Origin: Lewinellaceae bacterium
GTDB lineage: Bacteria; Bacteroidota; Bacteroidia; Chitinophagales; Saprospiraceae
Length of the DNA: 64,000 nucleotides
Reading direction: 5' to 3'
Assembly (NCBI GenBank): GCA_020636315.1
Contig: JACJYA010000007.1
Coordinates: forward strand, 62,001-126,000
Numbering within the stretch: position 1 is the first letter of the stretch; the number at the start of each line of letters is the position of its first letter. The translations under genes and the position numbers were made by a program. This document shows, in pieces, positions 16,696 to 25,935 of this stretch. The notes below the pieces were generated by a model, which was not told where the DNA came from, searched no databases, and was given only the letters and a program-made list of their open reading frames with translations.

Positions 16696-17424
16696 ATGCG
16701 AACTACGATCTTTCTGGCAATGGTGCTCCTTGCCGCCTCCCCACTCGCCGCTCAGCAAGCCTTTTCCGTTTTGCCTCATCTGGTGGAGGCTGAAAAAGAC
16801 GCCAGCTTTTTTGTTTTTTATGACTACGCTCAGTTCGATAACCATTCCGGCGATTCTTTGCAGATGCGTTGGGTCAAGCTGGAAGAAAGGAGGATACTTT
16901 CCGGCGGGCACGGCCAGTCCGGCGTTTGGGAAACCGCCATCCAGGACCCTTCCACCTATCACAATCCGGCAGATGGGGTGGATAGTGCTGATTTTGTCCT
17001 GCCTCCTGAAGTTACCGGTACAGACAGGTTTATACTCCAATTGTTCCCAAATGGCGTTTCCGGCCGTTTGATTGCCCGTTTCCGCTTCTTCCCCGTCGAT
17101 GCTCCTGCGGATTCTGTAACCGTAACCTTCGACTATATCGCGAACCCGCCTACTGCCGTCCGGTTCCCCGGGGAGGTTGCCGGGCTGAAGATATTTCCTA
17201 ACCCTGCCCGGGAGCATATTTTAATCGACTGGGCAGATTCCGGAATCGGGGTTAAAAGGGTGAGGTTGACGGATACCTCCGGAAGGGCTTGCCGGAAGGT
17301 TTCGTTAGAACCGGGGATGCAACATATTGCGCTCCCCGTATCCGGCTTGCCTGTCGGCCCGTATTTGCTCTGTTTACAGTTGAAGGCAGGGGGTGAAGTG
17401 GTAAAAAAAATAATGATTGAATGA
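16696..17424 (+). CDS. Secreted protein with T9SS type A sorting domain
   Basis: 242 residues from ATG 16696, which opens directly on a signal peptide ending ...AAQQA; the frame is open further upstream but that would bury the signal. The central 110 residues are beta-rich and not recognised. A 70-residue C-terminal sorting domain begins at IFPNPAREHILIDW and ends in VKKIMIE, the form cleaved and anchored by PorU after passage through the T9SS. Function of the passenger is unknown. It ends 10 bp from the convergent porT gene. Confidence 0.75.
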   Translation: MRTTIFLAMVLLAASPLAAQQAFSVLPHLVEAEKDASFFVFYDYAQFDNHSGDSLQMRWVKLEERRILSGGHGQSGVWETAIQDPSTYHNPADGVDSADFVLPPEVTGTDRFILQLFPNGVSGRLIARFRFFPVDAPADSVTVTFDYIANPPTAVRFPGEVAGLKIFPNPAREHILIDWADSGIGVKRVRLTDTSGRACRKVSLEPGMQHIALPVSGLPVGPYLLCLQLKAGGEVVKKIMIE

Positions 17425-17434
17425 CCGGGTTTCC

Positions 17435-18178
17435 CTACCCCTCGAAGTGGAGCGAGATCGTAAAGGTGCGGGATAACAATTTCTCCAGTACCGTCGATTC
17501 CTCCAGGTTGTCGTTATAGATGAGGGTATTACCCAGCCCGTGTGAGATCTTGAACTCGGGAGAAAAGATGAAGAACGGGAAAAAGAACTGAATTCCGGCG
17601 CCGTACTCCAGAGAGAAATCATTGGGAGAGATCTTTACCAGTGATTCAGCCTGCCGGCTTCGGGAATCGCTGGCCACATCAAAAGAATATTTGACCCCGG
17701 CGATGACAAAGAGCCGGAAATCATTGTAGGGTTTAGATTTATAACGGATCTGAAAAGGCATTTCCACCAGGACGGATTCTACTTTCCGCTGGCTGAAGGA
17801 AGCCAGGCGGCCCACTTTGTTGTACTGGATGTTGCGTTCGGCAAAAGAGAGGGTGGGGAGGAAACGAAAGTCAAAATCTTCCCCCATTTTGAGGTTGGTT
17901 ACAATGCCGAGGTTGAATCCAGGGCCGCTTACAGACTCAATACTGCGGATACTATCGCTTTCCAGAAAGGAGCTGGACCGGAATGGTTTGAAGGAAGAGG
18001 TATTATACCCCAGCGTAATACCAAAATAATAGGGTTTTTGCTGGAAGTCGAAATAATTGTAATTGTTTCCGCCGGTTCGTTGGGCCGCAGCGGAAAAATA
18101 CAAGGCCAGGGCCAGGAAAAGCAGCCCTACTTTTCTCCCGTGTAAATGGAGCAGATTCCCAGTGTCTGTGGTATGCAT
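17435..18178 (-). CDS. porT: T9SS accessory outer-membrane protein PorT
   Basis: 247 residues. Signal peptide of about 33 residues, then a small beta-barrel with KPYYFGITLGYN near the start, a pattern shared by PorT, and aromatic-ended strands to the C-terminus. PorT is an outer-membrane protein required for type IX secretion in Porphyromonas and Flavobacterium. The neighbour supports the call: porT commonly follows ubiE in Bacteroidota. Its ATG at 18178 lies 52 nt inside the 3' end of ubiE. Without the context it would be called only an outer-membrane beta-barrel protein. Confidence 0.8.
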   Translation of the reverse strand: MHTTDTGNLLHLHGRKVGLLFLALALYFSAAAQRTGGNNYNYFDFQQKPYYFGITLGYNTSSFKPFRSSSFLESDSIRSIESVSGPGFNLGIVTNLKMGEDFDFRFLPTLSFAERNIQYNKVGRLASFSQRKVESVLVEMPFQIRYKSKPYNDFRLFVIAGVKYSFDVASDSRSRQAESLVKISPNDFSLEYGAGIQFFFPFFIFSPEFKISHGLGNTLIYNDNLEESTVLEKLLSRTFTISLHFEG

Positions 18179-18855
18179 TGATTCGATTTATAACCGGTTT
18201 TTTCAAGAATTTTGATGAAATCGTCTCCGTCCGGAAAAGCCTGTACGGATTCGTACAAATATCGGTATGCCTTGGGGTCTTTAGATGTCAGCCTGCCGAT
18301 CAAGGGCAGGATATTGGCAAAATAGAAATTGTAAAGTTGTTTGAAGGGAAAGATCTTCGGCCTGGAGAATTCCAGGACTACCAGGCGCCCCCCATTTTTC
18401 AGCACCCGGCGCATTTCCGCCAGGCCCTTTTCCAGGTTTTCATAATTGCGCACACCAAATGCAACGGTAACTGCGTCAAACGTATTGTCCGGAAAAGGCA
18501 AATTTTCCGAGTCGCCCACTTGCAGCTCGATCTGGCTTTGCAAGCCGCGCCGGCTGATTTTGGAGCGGCCAATATCCAGCATTTCTTTGGAAATATCAAT
18601 ACCGATGATGCGTTCCGGTTTCAATTGCCGGGCCGCTTCCAGGGCAACGTCAGCTGTTCCGGTAGCTACATCCAGTAAAGTTTGTACATTATATCCCTGC
18701 AATTGCCGGATGGCCCGTTTGCGCCATATCGTGTCGATGCCGGCTGATAGAAGCCTGTTGAGAAAGTCGTAATATGGCGCAATGCGGTCGAACATTCTGG
18801 AGACCTGGCTTTTCTTGCCATCCTGTTCGTCGTAAGGCTTTACTTCCTGCGGCAT
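18127..18855 (-). CDS. ubiE: Demethylmenaquinone methyltransferase
   Basis: 242 residues, also called menG. SAM-dependent methyltransferase making menaquinone from demethylmenaquinone. Motifs: FDRIAPYYDFLNRLLSAGID (UbiE N-terminal signature), LLDVATGTADVAL (SAM motif I), GIDISKEML, and DAVTVAFGVRNYENLEKGL (second UbiE signature). Menaquinone is the usual respiratory quinone of Bacteroidota. The gene overlaps porT by 52 nt and has a perfect -7 box at 18893. Confidence 0.95.
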   Translation of the reverse strand: MPQEVKPYDEQDGKKSQVSRMFDRIAPYYDFLNRLLSAGIDTIWRKRAIRQLQGYNVQTLLDVATGTADVALEAARQLKPERIIGIDISKEMLDIGRSKISRRGLQSQIELQVGDSENLPFPDNTFDAVTVAFGVRNYENLEKGLAEMRRVLKNGGRLVVLEFSRPKIFPFKQLYNFYFANILPLIGRLTSKDPKAYRYLYESVQAFPDGDDFIKILEKTGYKSNQCIPQTLGICSIYTGEK

Positions 18856-18892
18856 AAAAGGTCTGTTTGGTTGTCGTTAAATGTAATTCCCG

Positions 18893-18900
18893 CAAAGATA
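18893..18900 (-). promoter_or_regulatory. -7 box upstream of ubiE
   Basis: Minus-strand TATCTTTG, a perfect TAnnTTTG match 38 nt before the ubiE start. Confidence 0.5.
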
Positions 18901-19043
18901 GTTTTTAAGCCGGCCTGCTCGGCCATAAAATCGCAAAATCCTTTGCTTTTTTGAATTTTGCGTTGCCGGAACCGGCTGAAAATTTAATGGAATTACCCCA
19001 TCGGATAGTTGAAAAAGAGCTCCTGGTTTTGACGCTTTTTTCT

Positions 19044-19051
19044 TATCTTTG
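19044..19051 (+). promoter_or_regulatory. -7 box upstream of gyrA
   Basis: TATCTTTG, a perfect TAnnTTTG match 70 nt before the gyrA ATG. A TTTTG lies 12 nt upstream, closer than the usual 18-20 nt spacing. Confidence 0.5.
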
Positions 19052-19121
19052 CATGTCTTTACACGGCGCTTCTTGAAACAATACCCGAAGCAAAAAGATC
19101 ATTAAAGCACAAAAAGCGTAA

Positions 19122-21710
19122 ATGCCTTTGAAACAGCGAATTATCCCCGTCAACATCGAGGATCAGATGAAGTCAGCCTACATCGATTACTCGATGTCGG
19201 TCATTGTCTCCAGAGCATTGCCCGATGTGCGGGACGGACTTAAGCCGGTTCACCGGCGAGTGCTCTATGGTATGTCAGAACTTGGGCTATCCTATAATAA
19301 AGCGCACAAGAAATCAGCCCGTATTGTAGGTGAAGTATTGGGTAAGTACCACCCACACGGAGACTCTTCCGTCTATGATACCATGGTGCGTATGGCGCAA
19401 TCCTGGTCGCTCAGGTATCCTCTGGTCGATGGCCAGGGCAACTTCGGCTCAATGGATGGTGACAGCCCTGCCGCCATGCGTTATACGGAAGCCCGCCTGC
19501 GCCGCATTTCCGATGACCTCCTGGCGGACATCAATAAAGATACGGTTGACTTTACTTTGAACTTTGACGACTCCCTGGAGGAACCTTCCGTGCTCCCCAC
19601 CAAGGTGCCCAACCTGCTGATCAACGGCGCGTCCGGGATTGCCGTAGGGATGGCTACCAATATGATGCCCCACAACCTGTCTGAAGTCGTGGATGGCATC
19701 ATTGCTATGCTGTTTAATCCTGAAATCCAGGTGGATGAGCTGATGCAGCATATCAAAGCCCCGGATTTTCCGACCGGCGGCATCATTTATGGTTACCAGG
19801 GCGTGAAAGATGCTTTCGAAACCGGAAGAGGGAGAGTCGTTGTCCGGGGTAGAGCTGAAATCCAGACTGCCGCCAGCGGGAAGGAGACGATCATCATCAC
19901 GGAAATTCCCTATCAGGTCAATAAAGCTTCCCTGGTTGCCAAGATCGCCGAGTTGGTCAATGACAAAAAGATCATCGGTATTAGTGACATCCGGGATGAA
20001 TCGGACCGACAGGGCCTGCGCATTGTGGTCGATATCAAACGAGACGCCATTGCTAATGTGGTGCTTAGCCAATTATACAAATACACCCCGCTTCAGACCT
20101 CATACGGGGTGAATAACGTGGCACTGGTAAACGGCCGCCCCCGCACGCTGAACCTGCAAGAGATGATCCGTGAATTTATTAAATTCCGGATCGAGGTCAT
20201 TATCCGCAGGACGCGTTTCGACCTGCGAAAAGCCATTGCCCGGGCTCACATCCTGGTCGGCCTGCTCATCGCACTGGATTATCTGGATGAGGTGATCGAA
20301 CTGATCCGGAAGTCCGGCACCCCCGATGAAGCCAGGGACGGCCTGATGCGGGGAGATTTCATCGATGATAAAGACGCTTTCTGGAAAAAGTTCGGCCCGT
20401 TGATCGAGGAGGCAGATACCGAAGAATACCCCCGCGAGGAAAATAATGTACTGTCCGAGGCTCAGGCAAGGGCTATCCTGGATATGCGCCTTCAGAAGCT
20501 GACCGGGCTGGAAAGGGACAAAGTTCGCGCGGAATACGATGAGATCCAGAAGCGCATAGCGCACCTTAAAGCCATTCTGGAAAGTGAGGATCTCCAGCGG
20601 GAGATCGTCAAAGAGGAACTGCTGGAAGTGAAGGAAAAATACGGCGATGAACGGCGTACCGATATCAGCTTCGCCGACGGAGAGATCAGCATTGAAGACA
20701 TGATCCCCGATGAGGAAGTGGTAGTGACCATCTCGCATCTTGGTTATATCAAGCGCACGCCGATAACTGAATACCGGACGCAAGGCCGCGGGGGGCGGGG
20801 GTCCAGGGGCAGTAAAACCAGGGATACCGATTTTATTGAACACCTCTTTGTCGCCACTACCCACAATTATCTGCTCCTGTTTACAGAGCAGGGAAAATGC
20901 CACTGGTTGCGGGTCTATGAGATTCCGGAGGCTTCGAAAAGTTCCTCCGGCCGGGTGATCCAGAACATCCTTTCCATACCCAGGGAAGACAAGGTCAAGG
21001 CTTACATTATTATTGAGGACCTGACAGATGAAGACTTTGTCAATAACCATTTCATCGTCTTTGGCACTAAGCGTGGCCTGGTGAAAAAAACGTCCGTTGA
21101 GGCTTATTCCCGCCCCCGTGCCGGCGGCATCAACGCCATAACCATCAATGAGGGAGACCAACTGCTCGAAGCCCGGCTGACCAATGGAGAGAATGAGATC
21201 TTCCTGGCCAGCCGGAATGGGAATGCCATCCGCTTCAACGAATCAAAGGTGCGCGCCATGGGCCGTACTGCCGCCGGCGTCAGAGGCATTAGTCTTAACG
21301 ACGATGGCAAAGATGTCGTTGTCGGTATGGTCTGTATCGACCCCACAGAGGAAGACACTACCATTATGGTCATTTCGGAACGCGGGATGGGCAAGCGAAC
21401 GGAATTCAGCGAATATCGCTTGACCAACCGCGGTGGAAAAGGGGTGCGGAATATGCTTGTGACCGGAAAGACCGGCGGGGTGGTTTCCATTAAATCCGTT
21501 CAGGATGAAGACGAGCTGATGATAACCAACCGTTCGGGTATTGTGATCCGGATGGCGGTCAGCGATGTTCGCGTAATGGGCCGTTCTACACAGGGCGTAC
21601 GCCTGATTCGCCTTGACCCTGATGATGAAATAGCCGATGTAGCCGTGGTCAGGGAATCGGAAGAGGAAGATACGGATGTAGAAAGGCCAGCTGCCAATGA
21701 GGAGGAATAA
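19122..21710 (+). CDS. gyrA: DNA gyrase subunit A
   Basis: 862 residues. Breaks and rejoins DNA in the gyrase A2B2 complex to introduce negative supercoils. The catalytic Tyr121 lies in AAMRYTEARL. The quinolone-binding segment GDSSVYDTM keeps the sensitive-type Ser82 and Asp86 (E. coli 83 and 87). The gyrase-specific GyrA box appears as QGRGGRG at about residue 558, which separates it from topoisomerase IV ParC. Six C-terminal blades follow, and the tail is acidic. The next gene is a TPR protein, an arrangement seen in other Bacteroidota. Confidence 0.96.
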   Translation: MPLKQRIIPVNIEDQMKSAYIDYSMSVIVSRALPDVRDGLKPVHRRVLYGMSELGLSYNKAHKKSARIVGEVLGKYHPHGDSSVYDTMVRMAQSWSLRYPLVDGQGNFGSMDGDSPAAMRYTEARLRRISDDLLADINKDTVDFTLNFDDSLEEPSVLPTKVPNLLINGASGIAVGMATNMMPHNLSEVVDGIIAMLFNPEIQVDELMQHIKAPDFPTGGIIYGYQGVKDAFETGRGRVVVRGRAEIQTAASGKETIIITEIPYQVNKASLVAKIAELVNDKKIIGISDIRDESDRQGLRIVVDIKRDAIANVVLSQLYKYTPLQTSYGVNNVALVNGRPRTLNLQEMIREFIKFRIEVIIRRTRFDLRKAIARAHILVGLLIALDYLDEVIELIRKSGTPDEARDGLMRGDFIDDKDAFWKKFGPLIEEADTEEYPREENNVLSEAQARAILDMRLQKLTGLERDKVRAEYDEIQKRIAHLKAILESEDLQREIVKEELLEVKEKYGDERRTDISFADGEISIEDMIPDEEVVVTISHLGYIKRTPITEYRTQGRGGRGSRGSKTRDTDFIEHLFVATTHNYLLLFTEQGKCHWLRVYEIPEASKSSSGRVIQNILSIPREDKVKAYIIIEDLTDEDFVNNHFIVFGTKRGLVKKTSVEAYSRPRAGGINAITINEGDQLLEARLTNGENEIFLASRNGNAIRFNESKVRAMGRTAAGVRGISLNDDGKDVVVGMVCIDPTEEDTTIMVISERGMGKRTEFSEYRLTNRGGKGVRNMLVTGKTGGVVSIKSVQDEDELMITNRSGIVIRMAVSDVRVMGRSTQGVRLIRLDPDDEIADVAVVRESEEEDTDVERPAANEEE

Positions 21711-21841
21711 CGGCATAAAACATAGCCCGGCTCTTTTTCGTTGTTTAATTATGGGCCTGAAAAGTTAAAGTTAGGCACAATTTTGTCGATATTTTTAACA
21801 TTTTGTAAATGCCCATTGACGCGGAAATGGCGTCAAATCTT

Positions 21842-21849
21842 TAGATTTG
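21842..21849 (+). promoter_or_regulatory. -7 box upstream of TPR gene
   Basis: TAGATTTG, a perfect TAnnTTTG match, 35 nt before the ATG at 21885; a TTG lies 23 nt upstream (21816-21818). Confidence 0.5.
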
Positions 21850-21884
21850 CATCAAAACATTGACAAAATAAATAAGATTTCACT

Positions 21885-23210
21885 ATGAAAAAACTTATTC
21901 TGGGCCTCATGGCCATTCTGCTCATAACAGCGGCATACGCTCAAGATGGGAAAAAGGCACTGAGAGAGGCCAACAAGGCTTTTGGGGCCTATAATCTCGA
22001 TCCTACAGGGAACAAGGCGAAGTTAACAGAAGCAGTTGAACAGATCAACCTGGCGCTGGAAGACCCGGAAATTGCCAAGGATCCTTCGGCCTGGGCTTCC
22101 AAGGGTGAGATCTACAACGAAATCGCTAACCAGGTTGTGGCTGTCCGCCAGTTGGGTATGGGAAGCCTGGATGAACTGCCCAAGGTAAAGCACCCCGCCC
22201 AGGAAGCTGCCGAAGCGTATATCAAATCTTACGAACTGGCAGATAAAAAATGGCAGACCAAAGACGCCCTTAAAGGCTTCCAGATTGCCCAGGGGAACCT
22301 CAGCAACATGGGGATCTTCCTCTATGAAGACCAGGATTACAAAGGTGCTTTCGAAGACTTCAAGATGGCAGTGACCCTTCACGAAAAACTGAAAAAAGAG
22401 GGTGAAAAAAGTTCACTGGACGCGGAAGATGACTACAACAACCAACTGTACATCACCGGACTGGCTGCGCTGAACGGCGGGCAGCCGGAAGCTGCGGCAG
22501 AGTACTTCCGCAAACTCTATGAAATGAAATACGATAAGGCGGCCATTTACGAGGCGCTCTACAAGATCGAAGCCGACAAGGACATCGAAGCCGCCTACAA
22601 GTATCTCGAAGAAGGGCGCAAACTTTTCCCGGATGACGTTTCGCTGCTCTTCGCCGAAATCAACCACTTCCTGCGCATTAATAAACTGGATGAGCTGATC
22701 GGCAAACTCGAAATGGCAATTCAAAAAGAACCGGATAACGTGTCTTTGTACTCTACTCTGGGGAACGTTTATGATAACCTGCAACAGCGGGAAATGAAGG
22801 ATGGTAATGAGGAGAAGGCCCAGGAGTATTTTGATAAGGCGCTGAAGTACTACAACCAGGCTGTCGAGAAGGATCCCGAATATTCCGATGCAGTTTACAG
22901 CATTGGCGCTTTGTACTATAACAGGGCTGCCTCCATGACCCAGGAACTGAACAAATATGCGGATGATTATTCAAAGGAAGGCCTGAAAAAATACGAAGAT
23001 CTGAAAGACAAGATCTTTAAGGAATTCGATAAGGCATTGCCCTACTTCCAGAAGGCAGAGGCTTTGAACCCCAGCGATATGAACACTCTGATCGCTCTCA
23101 AAGAGATATATGCCAGAAAGGATGACCTGGAAATGTCAAATGAATTCAAGGAACGCCTGGAGAAAGTGCAGAATGGAGAGGCAATAGAGGCTTCCTACTT
23201 CAAGAAATAA
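21885..23210 (+). CDS. Exported tetratricopeptide-repeat protein
   Basis: 441 residues. Signal peptide of 19 residues ending AYA. The mature protein is alpha-helical with several TPR units, the clearest at about residues 275-345 (LYSTLGNVYDNL, then YYNQAVEKDPEYSDAVYSIGALYYNRA) and one near 380-410. TPRs are protein-protein interaction scaffolds; a periplasmic location is inferred. Partner unknown. It has its own promoter despite following gyrA. Confidence 0.8.
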   Translation: MKKLILGLMAILLITAAYAQDGKKALREANKAFGAYNLDPTGNKAKLTEAVEQINLALEDPEIAKDPSAWASKGEIYNEIANQVVAVRQLGMGSLDELPKVKHPAQEAAEAYIKSYELADKKWQTKDALKGFQIAQGNLSNMGIFLYEDQDYKGAFEDFKMAVTLHEKLKKEGEKSSLDAEDDYNNQLYITGLAALNGGQPEAAAEYFRKLYEMKYDKAAIYEALYKIEADKDIEAAYKYLEEGRKLFPDDVSLLFAEINHFLRINKLDELIGKLEMAIQKEPDNVSLYSTLGNVYDNLQQREMKDGNEEKAQEYFDKALKYYNQAVEKDPEYSDAVYSIGALYYNRAASMTQELNKYADDYSKEGLKKYEDLKDKIFKEFDKALPYFQKAEALNPSDMNTLIALKEIYARKDDLEMSNEFKERLEKVQNGEAIEASYFKK

Positions 23211-23238
23211 CCACCGGGCTCTCGTTGCAGAGCGCAAC

Positions 23239-23275
23239 AGAAGGGAATCTCGGCAATCAGCTGGGGTTCCCTTCT
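23239..23275 (+). terminator. Hairpin after the TPR gene
   Basis: A 9-bp perfect stem (23239-23247 with 23267-23275) and 19-nt loop, 28 bp past the TPR stop. The following T-run is weak. Confidence 0.5.
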
Positions 23276-23341
23276 CTGTTTCCAGCCTCCGCCTCCTTCT
23301 GGTGCTTCGGAAAAGGGTGTGAAATTTTTCCGGCAATTCGT

Positions 23342-23349
23342 TACCTTCG
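23342..23349 (+). promoter_or_regulatory. Candidate -7 box TACCTTCG of the aspartokinase gene
   Basis: Same octamer as at 1075-1082, one base from TAnnTTTG, ending 46 nt before the ATG at 23396. It lies in the open stretch upstream of that ATG, supporting 23396 as the start. Confidence 0.4.
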
Positions 23350-23395
23350 GGACTTTTATAAGTCACAAACCAGATTTAGTTACAAGAACTCATCC

Positions 23396-24709
23396 ATGAA
23401 GCAAGCTATCAAAGTATTTAAGTTTGGTGGCTCCTCTCTGAAGGATGCCGCTGCTGTCAGGAACGTAGCCAATATCCTCCGGAATTACAATAAAGAAAAA
23501 CTGGCCATTGTCGTTTCTGCAATGGGGAAAACGACTAATGCTTTGGAAACCGTAGTTGAAGCCCATGCAGCACGCAACGGTGAGGCGTTCTCCATCCTGA
23601 ATGATATCAAAGCCCAGCACTACCGTATAATTGATGAGCTTTTCGGAAGGGAAGATGAAGTTTACGCTTCAGTCAATGACACTTTTGTAGAGGTTGAGTG
23701 GGTTTTGGAAGAAGAACCCCACGAGAATTACGATTACATGTATGACCAGATCGTATCCGCGGGAGAACTGGCCTCTTCTAAAATTGTCGCTGCATTCCTG
23801 AATAAAGTAGGCCTGAAAACGCAGTGGCTCGATGCAAGAGACATCATCCTGACCGATAACATCTTTCGCGAGGGCTGGGTGCAGTGGGAGGAAACACTGG
23901 AACGCTCCGCCAAAATCGCCCGGCCTATGCTCGAAAAAGAAGGGTTCATTCTCACCCAGGGTTTCATTGGCAGCACTTCCGAAAACTTTACGACCACCCT
24001 GGGAAGAGAAGGGTCCGACTATACTGCGGCCATATTTTCTTATTGCCTTGATGCGGACGATATGACGATCTGGAAAGACGTGCCGGGAGTACTTACTGCT
24101 GACCCGCGCCTTTTCGAGAATGTTGTCAAGCTGGGCCGGCTTTCCTACAGAGAGGCGATAGAAATGACTTATTATGGCGCCAAGGTCATTCACCCCAAGA
24201 CCATCAAACCCCTCCAGAATAAAAGCATCCCGCTTTTCGTGAAGTCTTTTATCGAACCGACAGGAGAAGGCACGGTGATCTCTGATGAGGTGGAAGATAA
24301 TTATCCCCCAATGGTAGCCGTCGAAACGAACCAGTGCCTCCTTTCCATAAGCACTCTGGATTTTTCCTTCGTAGCCGAACATCACATAAGCTACATCTTT
24401 AACCTTATCGCCGGCCTGCGTATCCAGGTGAATATGATGCAGAACTCGGCCATCAGCTTTAGCCTCATCATAAATGACATCGACGATAAGGCCGACCGCC
24501 TGGCCGAATTGCTTAAAGACAAATTTAAGGTTATGATGGACAGAGGCCTGGAACTGATCACTGTCCGGCATTATCAGCAGGATGTCCTGGATAATCTGCG
24601 CCGGGGCAAGATCGTGTTGCTGGAAGAGAAGATCAAAGACAAGACCGTGCAGATGGCCGTAAAAGATGTGCCGGTAATGCGTCGCAAATTGGTGCCGGGC
24701 AAGCCCTGA
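23396..24709 (+). CDS. lysC: Aspartokinase (monofunctional)
   Basis: 437 residues from ATG 23396; the frame is open 57 codons upstream, but KVFKFGGSSLKDA must lie near the N-terminus. It phosphorylates aspartate at the head of the lysine, threonine and methionine pathways. Motifs: KFGGSS (ATP/aspartate site), VVSAMGKTTNAL, TTLGREGSDYTAA and VPGVLTADPR. After residue 310 comes an ACT-like regulatory part, so allosteric feedback is likely. There is no homoserine dehydrogenase domain. No lysine riboswitch is recognisable upstream. Confidence 0.92.
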   Translation: MKQAIKVFKFGGSSLKDAAAVRNVANILRNYNKEKLAIVVSAMGKTTNALETVVEAHAARNGEAFSILNDIKAQHYRIIDELFGREDEVYASVNDTFVEVEWVLEEEPHENYDYMYDQIVSAGELASSKIVAAFLNKVGLKTQWLDARDIILTDNIFREGWVQWEETLERSAKIARPMLEKEGFILTQGFIGSTSENFTTTLGREGSDYTAAIFSYCLDADDMTIWKDVPGVLTADPRLFENVVKLGRLSYREAIEMTYYGAKVIHPKTIKPLQNKSIPLFVKSFIEPTGEGTVISDEVEDNYPPMVAVETNQCLLSISTLDFSFVAEHHISYIFNLIAGLRIQVNMMQNSAISFSLIINDIDDKADRLAELLKDKFKVMMDRGLELITVRHYQQDVLDNLRRGKIVLLEEKIKDKTVQMAVKDVPVMRRKLVPGKP

Positions 24710-24727
24710 TGGCTTTCCGGGGAGATT

Positions 24728-24752
24728 GGAGAAGGTCATGCTTTCCTTCTCC
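24728..24752 (+). terminator. Hairpin after lysC
   Basis: 8-bp perfect stem (24728-24735 with 24745-24752), 9-nt loop, 18 bp after the lysC stop. No T-run follows, so weak or factor-assisted. Confidence 0.4.
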
Positions 24753-24872
24753 CGCCTAGAGGAAGGATGAAAGCGCCCCAATACAATTCCGTTATGCCTT
24801 CAGGAAAATAAAAAGCTTAGGTAGTCAGAAATTATTCATTATATTACCGGAGACAAAAGAGTTCTCAGTAAT

Positions 24873-25877
24873 ATGAAGCGTGAATTTCAGGTCGCTATCT
24901 TGGGCCCTATCCCTTATGACCATATTACAACGAGTAAGGGGCAGGTCATTGTAAAGTATGGCTGTGTTACCCATCCCGCCATTGCCTTATCCAGGTTGCT
25001 TGAAGGTAAGGGAAAGGTTTTTCCCGTTACACACATCCGGAAAAAGGATGATGCCGGTGTGCGAACCTTGTTTTCCGGCTATGAAAATATTGGCATGGAT
25101 GGGGTCTATTCGCATCTTGACCAGGGCGATGTTATCCAACTGCGGTTTATTGACCAGAATAACCGCCTTGAAAAACAAACGGCCTTTATGCCTCCCATTC
25201 GCCCGGAAGACATCGCTCCGCTTATCCATTGCGATGTTTTTGTCTGTGTGCCGATCTCCGATTATGAAGTGCCACTGGAAACTTTGCAGTACATCAAAGC
25301 CAACCGAAAGGAAAATGCCATTACCATTTTTGATGCTCACGGGCCAACCACAACCGTCACTACGAACGGTGACCGGCTCCGAAGGTTTTGGGTGGAGCGC
25401 GACCTGTGGCTGCCCTATATCGATATTCTGAAAATGAATATCGAAGAGGCCGGTTGCTGCTGGTTCAAGAAAGAGTATAAGGCCGAAGAACTAAAGGAGG
25501 ATTATACTGAACTCTCCGAAAGTGAGATGGCAGAGTTTGCCATTTATTCGCTGCAGCGAGGCGTCAAGGCAGTGGTGATCACCCTCGATTCCCGGGGGTG
25601 TATGGCTTACTCCATGCCGAACGGGCAGTTTAAGGCGGAATTCATCCCCTCCGTCCGGGTGAAGGAAGTGATTGACACCACCGGATGTGGTGATTCCTTT
25701 GCAGGCGGCCTTGCTTTTGGGTTGTTGGAAGGCCAGAATGATTACATCCGGGCAGCCCAGTACGCTAATGCCCTGGGGGCTTTGAGAACCCAGGGCACCA
25801 CCTTTGAGGTATTCAGAACTCTGGAGGAGACCAACGAGATTATCCGCCGGAATTATGAAGAACAGGCCCGGGTCTAG
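24873..25877 (+). CDS. PfkB-family carbohydrate kinase
   Basis: 334 residues. The C-terminal PfkB signature VIDTTGCGDSFAGGLAFG contains the anion hole and catalytic Asp (GCGD). The N-terminus GPIPYDHITT is the variant of the family's substrate-side start. It should transfer phosphate from ATP to a sugar, nucleoside or related small molecule; the lid residues do not reveal which. It is followed by tilS with 58 bp between stop and the favoured GTG start. Confidence 0.82.
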   Translation: MKREFQVAILGPIPYDHITTSKGQVIVKYGCVTHPAIALSRLLEGKGKVFPVTHIRKKDDAGVRTLFSGYENIGMDGVYSHLDQGDVIQLRFIDQNNRLEKQTAFMPPIRPEDIAPLIHCDVFVCVPISDYEVPLETLQYIKANRKENAITIFDAHGPTTTVTTNGDRLRRFWVERDLWLPYIDILKMNIEEAGCCWFKKEYKAEELKEDYTELSESEMAEFAIYSLQRGVKAVVITLDSRGCMAYSMPNGQFKAEFIPSVRVKEVIDTTGCGDSFAGGLAFGLLEGQNDYIRAAQYANALGALRTQGTTFEVFRTLEETNEIIRRNYEEQARV

Positions 25878-25935
25878 CCTGGCCCTGAAAAGAAGGATAA
25901 GCATCCTCCCTGAAAAAAGTACAAGATTATCAACT

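Noticed and set aside
19359..19390. Possible quinolone-resistance change in GyrA
   Set aside because: The quinolone-binding segment keeps Ser82 and Asp86, the sensitive-type residues.
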